Source of the DNA: Thermoplasmata archaeon
GTDB lineage: Archaea > Thermoplasmatota > Thermoplasmata > Methanomassiliicoccales > Methanomethylophilaceae
DNA: 36,692 bases
Assembly: GCA_015063225.1 (NCBI GenBank)
Contig: SUSU01000013.1
Location: forward strand, 1-36,692
Direction of reading: 5' to 3'
This document shows positions 31,212 to 36,692 of this stretch, in pieces. Below the pieces are notes generated by a model. That model did not search any database, was not told the origin of the DNA, and saw nothing but the letters and a program-made list of their open reading frames with translations. The position numbers and the translations under genes were made by a program. Position 1 is the stretch's first letter, and every line of letters begins with the position of its first letter.

Positions 31212-32306
31212 TTGTTCGCAGACACCGACATCCTCATCGTCGGCTCCGGCCCCGCCGGCAGCGTCACCGCCCGTTACGCGGCGCAGAGCGGCCTCAAGGT
31301 CACCATGATAGAGCAGCGCCCCGAGGTCGGGGTGCCCGTCCGCTGCGGCGAGCTCGTCCCCTCGGTGGAGGAGATACAGGGGATGTTCCCCAACCTGACC
31401 GGCGCCGAGGAGCTCTTCGAGGTCCCCTCCGAGCTCAGGCGCAGGGAGATCGAGGGCATCAGGCTCGTCGACCCCAAGGACAGGAGATACGAGTTCCCCT
31501 TCACCGGATACACCACCGACCGCGACCGCTTCGACCAGCATCTGGCTCGTAAGGCCGTAGATGCCGGTGCGGAGCTCATCACGAGCTGCCGTTTCATGGA
31601 TGCTTCCGACGGTGTCGCCAGGACCACCATGGGCGACATCTCCTACAAGATAATCATCGGCGCGGACGGGCCTGGTTCCCGTACCGCCAAGGCCCTCGGC
31701 CTCCCCGCCAACCGCCACCCCTACCCGGCGGTCACCTCGCAGGCCGACGGCGACTTCGAACCCCTCGTCCAGATGTTCTTCGGAGGCATCGCCCCCGGCG
31801 CCTACGGATGGATCATCCCCAAGGACAACGAGGCCAACGTCGGCGTGGGTTTCAGCCCCAGGTTCGCCCACGGGAAGCTCTCCGATTACATGGACAGGTT
31901 CGTGGCGCAGCACAACCTCGTCCCCACCAGGAAGCTCGAGGGCAAGTTCGTGCCCAGCGAGGGCCCCATTGCACGCACCTACACCGAGAACGGCATGCTC
32001 GTCGGCGATTCCGCCGGATTCGTCATCTCCGTCAACGGCGGAGGCATCCCCCTGGCCATGATCGGCGGGAGGATATGCGCGGAGGCGGCCGTGGAGCGCA
32101 TCAGGAACGGCACCACCCTCGACCACTACCAGGCCGCCTGGGACAATGTGCTGGGGAAGCCCCTGAGGATCGCGGCCAAGAACAAGAAGCTGGCCGACAC
32201 CTTCGCCTTCCACTCCGACTGGACCACCGGGCTGTGCATGAGGATCCTCGGACAGAAGCACATGTCCAACCTGATCCGCTGCAAGCACCTCTACTTCGGC
32301 AACTGA
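31212..32306 (+). CDS. Digeranylgeranylglycerophospholipid reductase family FAD enzyme (second copy)
   Basis: This flavoprotein is predicted to hydrogenate the isoprenoid chains of archaeol-type lipids. The 364-residue protein shows ILIVGSGPAGSVTARYAA, IEQRPEVGVPVRCGE (a Cys in the family's substrate-site loop), IIIGADGPGSRTAKALG and MLVGDSAGFVISVNGGGI. The start is TTG at 31212, behind GGTGAG (31203-31208). Pairing with the prenyl synthase makes this copy the better candidate for the membrane-lipid reductase. It meets nob1 stop-to-stop at TGATCA. Confidence 0.9.
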   Translation: MFADTDILIVGSGPAGSVTARYAAQSGLKVTMIEQRPEVGVPVRCGELVPSVEEIQGMFPNLTGAEELFEVPSELRRREIEGIRLVDPKDRRYEFPFTGYTTDRDRFDQHLARKAVDAGAELITSCRFMDASDGVARTTMGDISYKIIIGADGPGSRTAKALGLPANRHPYPAVTSQADGDFEPLVQMFFGGIAPGAYGWIIPKDNEANVGVGFSPRFAHGKLSDYMDRFVAQHNLVPTRKLEGKFVPSEGPIARTYTENGMLVGDSAGFVISVNGGGIPLAMIGGRICAEAAVERIRNGTTLDHYQAAWDNVLGKPLRIAAKNKKLADTFAFHSDWTTGLCMRILGQKHMSNLIRCKHLYFGN

Positions 32307-32765
32307 TCAGCGCTTGCGGTGCGCCCTCATCGGCGAGCCGCACACCGGGCACTCGTCCTGTCTCTCCTTGAACCACTTGTGACAACCGGTGCACTGGTAG
32401 TTCCATTTCTCCACCTTCTTGATCCCGGCCTGTCCGACGCCCCTGCAGGGTATGCCCATGATGCGCGCGGTGTTCTGGATGGAGTAGTCGTCGGTGAGTA
32501 TGGTCCCGCCGGTGTCGAGGGCAAGAGCCAGTACCGTCATGTCGACGGGGGAGAGACGTCCCGAGTCCCCGGTCCTCGCGGAGGCCTCCCTCACTTTCGC
32601 TAGGGATTCCCCGGTGCAGTCGGACACCCTCAGCATGTCGCCCCAGAGGGCGAGGCGGGGGTCCTTGTACTTCGTCAGCTCCGCCACGACGCCCGGCGGG
32701 CAGCAGGACTCCTCCTCCGGGAGCTGGTCCATGGCGAATAGGGCGGAACTGTCGAGAACCAACAT
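32307..32765 (-). CDS. nob1: rRNA maturation endonuclease Nob1 (PIN domain plus zinc ribbon)
   Basis: Nob1 trims the 3' end of 16S rRNA during small-subunit assembly. The 152-residue protein has a PIN domain with the acidic residues expected for metal binding (VLDSSAL, VVAELTKY, SPVDMTVLALA, ILTDDYSIQ). A C-terminal zinc ribbon follows, C-x2-C...C-x2-C (CTGCHKW...CPVCG), and then a basic tail. A TATA-like stretch (32788-32799, minus strand) lies about 28 nt before the ATG, suggesting a leaderless mRNA divergent from carS. Confidence 0.9.
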   Translation of the reverse strand: MLVLDSSALFAMDQLPEEESCCPPGVVAELTKYKDPRLALWGDMLRVSDCTGESLAKVREASARTGDSGRLSPVDMTVLALALDTGGTILTDDYSIQNTARIMGIPCRGVGQAGIKKVEKWNYQCTGCHKWFKERQDECPVCGSPMRAHRKR

Positions 32766-32822
32766 GCGTATCGCATGGACGCTCCCGATTATCTATTCTT
32801 CCCCGTTCCCGCGGGTGAATTC

Positions 32823-32829
32823 TTTATAT
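32823..32829 (+). promoter_or_regulatory. TATA box of the carS-pyrE-udg-HAD operon
   Basis: TTTATAT is centred 24 nt before the carS ATG, predicting leaderless translation of the first gene. The downstream genes have ribosome-binding sites or overlapping starts. Confidence 0.7.
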
Positions 32830-32849
32830 CCCCCTTATAATCCGACACC

Positions 32850-33422
32850 ATGGATGCGCTGGGCGTCATCGTAATCATGCTGAACGGCCTTTGGCTGTTC
32901 CTCCCCGCAATGGTCCCCAATTCGGCCGCCGTCATCTTCGGCGGAGAGACGAAGATGGATTTCGGACGCAGCTGGAGGGGTAAGAGGATCCTCGGTGACG
33001 GCAAGTCCTGGCGCGGTTTCTTCGGCGGCGCCGTGTCTGGAATGATCTTCGGGCTGCTCCTCATCGGCATCTCCGCCATCTTCGACCCCGACGACTACTG
33101 GGGATACGGACCGTTCTGGGAGAACGTCGGCATCCTCGCGACCCTCTCCTTCGGGGCCCTGCTGGGCGACGTCTGCGCCGCGTTCTTCAAGAGGCGCATC
33201 GGTCTCGAGAGGGGTGCCAAGGCCCCCGTCCTCGACCAGTACGACTTCGTCGCCGGAGCCCTCCTGTTCACCGCGCTCTTCCACCCCGACTGGGTGTACT
33301 CCACCTACATCGAGGGATGGAACATCTGCGCCCTGATCTTCCTGCTGGCGATCATGTTCGCCATCCACAGGTCCGTCAACATCATCGGATACAAGATGCA
33401 TCTCAAGAAAGAACCCTGGTGA
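32850..33422 (+). CDS. carS: CDP-archaeol synthase CarS
   Basis: It activates 2,3-digeranylgeranylglyceryl phosphate with CTP, the step before polar head-group attachment. The 190-residue integral membrane protein shows MVPNSAAVIFGG, MDFGRSWRGKRILGDGKSWRGFFGG, GALLGDVCAAFFKRRIGLERGAKAPVLDQYDFVAGALL and several hydrophobic segments, all matching CarS. A leaderless start is likely. pyrE begins 5 nt after the stop. Confidence 0.94.
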   Translation: MDALGVIVIMLNGLWLFLPAMVPNSAAVIFGGETKMDFGRSWRGKRILGDGKSWRGFFGGAVSGMIFGLLLIGISAIFDPDDYWGYGPFWENVGILATLSFGALLGDVCAAFFKRRIGLERGAKAPVLDQYDFVAGALLFTALFHPDWVYSTYIEGWNICALIFLLAIMFAIHRSVNIIGYKMHLKKEPW

Positions 33423-33427
33423 GAACC

Positions 33428-33964
33428 ATGAACGCTAGACTCAACAAGGCATTGGAGGAGTGCGGTGCGCTCCAGTTCGGAGAATTCACCCTCGCTTCCG
33501 GAGCGAAGAGCAACTACTACATCGACATCAAGAAGGCCAGCACCAAGCCTGCCATCCTCTCCCTCATCGCCGAGACCATGGCCGAGGAGATCAAGGCCAA
33601 GGGCCTGAAGCCCGACCGCGTCGCCGGAGTCGTCCTGGGTTCGATACCCCTCGCCACCGCCCTGTCCCTGAAGACCGGGATCCCCCTGCTCATGGTCAGG
33701 AAGGAGCGCAAGGACCACGGTACCGGCAGGCTGGTGGAGGGCGAACTCAACGCCGGCGAGGCCGTCCTCGTGGTGGAGGACGTCATCACCACCGCCGGTT
33801 CGTCCATCAAGGCGATCAACGAGCTCCGCGGCGAGGGCGCCAAGGTCTCCTACGTCATGTCCGTCATCGACCGCGAGGGCGGAGGCAGGGAGAACCTCGC
33901 CGAGATCGGAGTCGAGCTCCACGCCCTCGTTAAGGGTTCCGACCTCCTGAAGGACAGGGCATGA
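33428..33964 (+). CDS. pyrE: Orotate phosphoribosyltransferase
   Basis: It joins orotate to PRPP in pyrimidine synthesis. The 178-residue protein has FTLASGAKSNYYIDIKKAS (OPRTase N-terminal signature), the MVRKERKDHGTG flexible loop with lysines, and the PRPP-binding VLVVEDVITTAGSSIKA. ATG 33428 is chosen because it gives the family length; GGTGAGA at the carS stop (33419-33425) is the likely ribosome-binding site. It overlaps udg as ATGA. Confidence 0.94.
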   Translation: MNARLNKALEECGALQFGEFTLASGAKSNYYIDIKKASTKPAILSLIAETMAEEIKAKGLKPDRVAGVVLGSIPLATALSLKTGIPLLMVRKERKDHGTGRLVEGELNAGEAVLVVEDVITTAGSSIKAINELRGEGAKVSYVMSVIDREGGGRENLAEIGVELHALVKGSDLLKDRA

Positions 33965-34500
33965 GTTTCCTCTCCCCCGATCCCGACTGTTCCCTGTGCG
34001 GGCTGTGTTCCGGACGCACCAACATCGTCCTCCCCTCCGGGGACCCCTCATCGCCGGTCCTGCTGGTGGGCGAGGGTCCGGGGGAGAACGAGGACCTCAA
34101 GGGCATGCCGTTCATAGGCAGGGCGGGGTCCATCCTCGACGGCATCATGGCCGAGGCCGGCCTCCCCAGGGAGAAGGTCCTCATCACCAACACCGTCAAG
34201 TGCAGGCCCCCGGGCAACCGCGACCCCACCGAGGAGGAGATGGCCGCCTGCCGCAGGTTCCTGGATTCCGAGATGGAGTCGAGGGCCCTCGTGGTGGGGC
34301 TCGGGAAGAGCGCCATCCGCGACCTCATGGGATACACCGGGCCGATGGGGCCCGTCGTCAACAGGAAGACGAAGATCACCGTCAACGGGAAGGAGGTCGA
34401 CTTCCTCCCCACCTACCACCCCATGGCCTGCGTCTACCGCAAGGCCGCGCGCGAGTCCCTCCTGGAGGCGATGCGCATGATCAAGGAGGAGTTCTACTGA
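33961..34500 (+). CDS. udg: Type-4 (Fe-S) uracil-DNA glycosylase
   Basis: It removes uracil from DNA, starting base-excision repair. The 179-residue protein has VGEGPGENEDLKGMPFIGRAG (motif 1 with the GExPGxxE catalytic loop), TNTVKCRPPGNRDPTEEE, and the late TYHPMACVYRK. Cysteine ligands for a [4Fe-4S] cluster are present: C13 and C16 (with C10 nearby), C81 and C97, in the spacing of thermophile type-4 enzymes. The terminal segment contains AAGGAGG, which serves as ribosome-binding site for the next gene's unusual start. Confidence 0.94.
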   Translation: MSFLSPDPDCSLCGLCSGRTNIVLPSGDPSSPVLLVGEGPGENEDLKGMPFIGRAGSILDGIMAEAGLPREKVLITNTVKCRPPGNRDPTEEEMAACRRFLDSEMESRALVVGLGKSAIRDLMGYTGPMGPVVNRKTKITVNGKEVDFLPTYHPMACVYRKAARESLLEAMRMIKEEFY

Positions 34501-35279
34501 TCGGGTTCGCCCTCGACATGGACGGGACCCTCTACAAGGGGGAGGACCCCATCCCCGGGGCGAAGGAGTTCGTCTCCGAGCTCAGGCGCAGGGGTATCCC
34601 GTTCCGCTTCCTCACCAACAACTCCTCCCATCCGTGCTCGTTCTACGCCGACAGGCTGAGGCGCATGGGGTTCGAGGCGGAGGACAGCGATGTGCTCTCC
34701 TCCACCGTCGCCACGGCCCGTTTCCTGAAGGCCGAGAGGAAGGGTGCGAAGGTGTACGTCATCGCCACCCCCCAGGTGGCCGCGGAGCTGGATGGGCTCG
34801 GCATCCCCCATTATGACGGTGCGGACCCGGACATCGTCCTGCTCTCGTTCGACACCACGATAGATTACGCCAAGATCAATGCCGGCTACCACCACCTCCT
34901 GAATGGGGCCGAGCTCGTCGCCACCCACCCCGACGACGTCTGTCCCACCGAGGACTCCTACGACGTGGACATCGGTCCCTTCATCAGGCTCTACGAGTCC
35001 CTCTGCGGGATCGAGGCGACCGTCATAGGGAAGCCGTCCCGCCGCATGCTGGAGATGGCCGCGATGGAGATGGGGATGTCCCCGTCCGACGTCGTGATGG
35101 TGGGTGACAGGCTGTCCACCGACATACGCATGGGGGAGCTCGCGGGTACGAAGACGATTCTCGTCATGAGCGGCGAGACCGACGAGGCCCTTTTCGCCAG
35201 GTCGGATTCGAAACCCACATTCAAGACGGCCTCTGTGGCCACCATATTCCCCGAGATAATCGACAAGGGGCTGCTCTGA
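34497..35279 (+). CDS. HAD-superfamily phosphatase (NagD-like) with apparent CTG start
   Basis: A HAD-IIA sugar or nucleotide phosphatase of about 260 residues. It has the nucleophile motif ALDMDGTLY, LTNNSS, the GKPSRRMLEMA lysine and VMVGDRLSTDIRMG. The first in-frame ATG (34518) falls inside DMDG and would delete the nucleophile Asp, so translation must begin upstream. No ATG, GTG or TTG lies nearby in frame. CTG at 34497 overlaps the udg stop as CTGA and sits 7 nt after AGGAGG (34484-34489), the best candidate. An extended frame far into udg is unlikely. The substrate is unknown. It meets paaK at TGATCA. Confidence 0.88.
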   Translation: MIGFALDMDGTLYKGEDPIPGAKEFVSELRRRGIPFRFLTNNSSHPCSFYADRLRRMGFEAEDSDVLSSTVATARFLKAERKGAKVYVIATPQVAAELDGLGIPHYDGADPDIVLLSFDTTIDYAKINAGYHHLLNGAELVATHPDDVCPTEDSYDVDIGPFIRLYESLCGIEATVIGKPSRRMLEMAAMEMGMSPSDVVMVGDRLSTDIRMGELAGTKTILVMSGETDEALFARSDSKPTFKTASVATIFPEIIDKGLL

Positions 35280-36515
35280 TCAGTCGTATCTCTCGTCGAT
35301 GACGCGGGCGGTCTTCTTCTCGCTCCTGGGGAGCACGCCGTTCTCCACGACCTTGACGAGCGGGGTGAAACCTATCCTGCTCTTGACCGTGGACGCGATC
35401 CTCTTCGAGAGGTCCACGAAGTCCACGGTTCCGTTGGTCTCCACGTAGAGGCGCATTGTGTCCTTCCCGTCGAGATGGGAGATGCGGATCTGATATTCGC
35501 TCGAGACCTCTGGGAAGTCCCTGAGGATCTCCTCTATCTGGGCGGGGAACACGTTCACGCCCTTGATCTTCATCATGTCGTCCGTACGGCCGGTGACGGT
35601 GTCGATGCGGGGGTAACAGCGGCCGCAGCGGCACTTCCCCGGGATGATGCGGGAGAGGTCGTGGGTGCGGTAGCGGATGAGTGGGGCGCCCTCCTTCAAG
35701 AGGGTGGTGATCACCACCTCTCCCCACTGGCCGTCCGGGAGGACCTCGCCGGTGGACGGGTCGACTATCTCCAGGTAGATGTAGTCGTCCCAGTAGTGGA
35801 TGCCGTCGTTCTCGTCGCAGCTTATCCCGATTCCGGGACCGTAGATCTCGGTCAGTCCGTAGATGTCGTAGAGCTGGATGCCGAGCCCGTTGGATATGGT
35901 CTCGCGCATCTTCGGCCCCCAGCGTTCGGAGCCGATGACCCCCTTCCTCAGTTTGATGTTGTCCCTGATGCCCCTCTTCTGGATCTCCTCGGCCAGGAGC
36001 AGGGCGTAGGACGAGGTGGAGCAGATCACGGTGGAACCCATGTCCTGCATGAACTGCAGCTGTTTCTCGGTGTTCCCCGGCCCCATGGGGATGGCCATCG
36101 CGCCGAGCTTCTCGGCACCGTACTGGAATCCTATCCCCGCGGTCCAGAGACCGTATCCGGGGGTGATCTGTATGCGGTCCTTCGCGGTTATCCCCGCTGT
36201 CTCGTAGCAGCGTTTGAACATCTCCGCCCAGTCGTCCACGTCCTTGGCGGTGTAGGGGATGATGACCGGGACCCCGGTGGTCCCCGATGACGAATGGATG
36301 CGCACTATCCTCTCCTCGGGGACGGACATCAGCCCCAGGGGGTAGGCCTCGCGGAGGTCCTTCTTGTCGGAGAAGGGGAGCCTGCGGAACTCCTCGGGCG
36401 TGGAGACGCTGGATATCCCCGCCTCCCTGAGCTTCTTCCCGTAGAAGCTCCCTGCTTCGATGAGTGCTTTTATGCGGCCGTTGACGAGTTCCAGCTGTTT
36501 CCCGGTGATGTCCAT
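35280..36515 (-). CDS. paaK: Phenylacetate-CoA ligase-like aryl-CoA ligase
   Basis: An AMP-forming ligase joining an aryl acid (phenylacetate or indoleacetate type) to CoA. The 411-residue protein has the P-loop HSSSGTTGVPVIIPYT, YDIYGLTEIYGPG, RYRTHDLSRI, and the C-terminal hinge GRTDDMMKIKGVNVFPAQIEEIL. A CRCGRC cluster follows RIIPGK. In archaea such enzymes often feed arylacetyl-CoA to indolepyruvate-type ferredoxin oxidoreductases for aromatic amino acid synthesis; that link is not visible here. A TATA-like element lies about 36 nt before its ATG. Confidence 0.92.
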   Translation of the reverse strand: MDITGKQLELVNGRIKALIEAGSFYGKKLREAGISSVSTPEEFRRLPFSDKKDLREAYPLGLMSVPEERIVRIHSSSGTTGVPVIIPYTAKDVDDWAEMFKRCYETAGITAKDRIQITPGYGLWTAGIGFQYGAEKLGAMAIPMGPGNTEKQLQFMQDMGSTVICSTSSYALLLAEEIQKRGIRDNIKLRKGVIGSERWGPKMRETISNGLGIQLYDIYGLTEIYGPGIGISCDENDGIHYWDDYIYLEIVDPSTGEVLPDGQWGEVVITTLLKEGAPLIRYRTHDLSRIIPGKCRCGRCYPRIDTVTGRTDDMMKIKGVNVFPAQIEEILRDFPEVSSEYQIRISHLDGKDTMRLYVETNGTVDFVDLSKRIASTVKSRIGFTPLVKVVENGVLPRSEKKTARVIDERYD

Positions 36516-36546
36516 GCTATCAGTGGTCTCTGGTATGGGGGCGTCG

Positions 36547-36556
36547 CCTTAAAACC
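36547..36556 (-). promoter_or_regulatory. TATA-like element of paaK
   Basis: Minus-strand GGTTTTAAGG is centred about 36 nt before the paaK ATG. It lies about 20 nt outside the end of the insertion element, so the element was inserted directly upstream of this promoter. Confidence 0.5.
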
Positions 36557-36575
36557 TGTGGGAATTTTTGGCCCC

Positions 36576-36692
36576 GTTGAAATCATAACGATCCCAACGC
36601 TGTGATCGGTCCCGAAGGGGACCTCTCCATTTCGCGGTTCTCCCACCGCAGCGCTTGCAGGCCCAAGCGCCGGATATTCCTTGCGGCGTTCA
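36576..36692 (-). mobile_element. Right end of an IS605/IS1341-type element with probable omega-RNA
   Basis: The sequence past paaK is the 3' part of a tnpB-type element on the minus strand, ending around TTTCAAC (36582-36576), a form I recall for IS605-family right ends. Two adjacent hairpins precede the end: CGATC/GATCG (36589-36593 with 36604-36608) and GGTCCC/GGGACC with a 4-nt loop (36608-36623). This is the kind of structure found in omega-RNAs that overlap tnpB 3' ends. The left end lies outside the window. The exact end is inferred, not proven. Confidence 0.6.
36583..36690 (-). CDS. tnpB: TnpB RNA-guided nuclease, C-terminal fragment (cut by window edge)
   Basis: The minus-strand frame entering from the window edge reads NAARNIRRLGLQALRWE and continues to a TGA, 35 residues in total. 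The NAARNI block matches the segment directly after the third RuvC aspartate (DRDxNAAxNI) in TnpB proteins of the IS200/IS605 family. The Gly/Ser/Pro-rich tail is also typical, because the 3' end doubles as structured RNA. The catalytic core is outside the window, so activity cannot be judged. Confidence 0.65.
   Translation of the reverse strand, partial: NAARNIRRLGLQALRWENREMERSPSGPITALGSL

Overview
The window reads as a GC-rich, densely coding stretch of chromosome from a methanogenic archaeon of the Thermoplasmatota, most likely the order Methanomassiliicoccales. Four things point there. It has archaeal information-processing genes (PCNA, TFS, Nob1, Taw2, type-4 UDG) and archaeal ether-lipid genes. 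It has an fpoABCDHIJJKLMN cluster with neither fpoF nor fpoO. It carries a methanogenesis-marker-11-like protein and a FolD. Of the 41 stop codons seen, 40 are TGA, one is TAA and none is TAG, as expected where amber is kept for pyrrolysine. No rRNA, tRNA or CRISPR array was seen. The assignment to order is inference.

Layout. 1-1307 holds the end of an odd Ala/Lys/Glu-rich protein with three copies of a Vsr/DUF559-like domain. 1499-7167 is a plus-strand run: TFS, PCNA, two-subunit transketolase, transaldolase, a geranylgeranyl reductase and Taw2. 7168-8676 (minus) is an unrecognised Cys-containing protein, divergent from 8777-13261, which encodes ribose-1,5-bisphosphate isomerase, form III RuBisCO, AMP phosphorylase (together the archaeal NMP-degradation pathway) and a NodB-type deacetylase. 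13322-18324 is a tight operon: folD, kptA, a marker-11-like gene, uppS and a B12-binding radical SAM gene. proC (minus) is divergent from the fpo operon (19332-29932), which encodes the membrane and connecting arms of a complex-I-like proton pump. Its FpoI is enlarged and carries four [4Fe-4S] motifs. After a clear terminator come a 58-residue winged-helix protein, a prenyl diphosphate synthase, a second geranylgeranyl reductase, nob1 (minus), carS, pyrE, udg, a HAD phosphatase with an apparent CTG start, and paaK (minus). The window ends inside the 3' end of a TnpB gene (IS605/IS1341 type) with a probable omega-RNA.

Themes. Carbon flow: transketolase and transaldolase supply pentose phosphates, and AMP phosphorylase, R15P isomerase and RuBisCO return nucleotide ribose to 3-phosphoglycerate. 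Lipids: prenyl synthase, UppS, CarS and two GGRs. Energy: the headless Fpo pump, probably ferredoxin- or heterodisulfide-reductase-linked.

Expression signals are consistent. TATA boxes lie 24-28 nt before several start codons, implying leaderless mRNAs. Inside operons, GGTGATC-type Shine-Dalgarno sites often contain the upstream TGA stop. All four convergent gene pairs meet at the palindrome TGATCA with no spacer.
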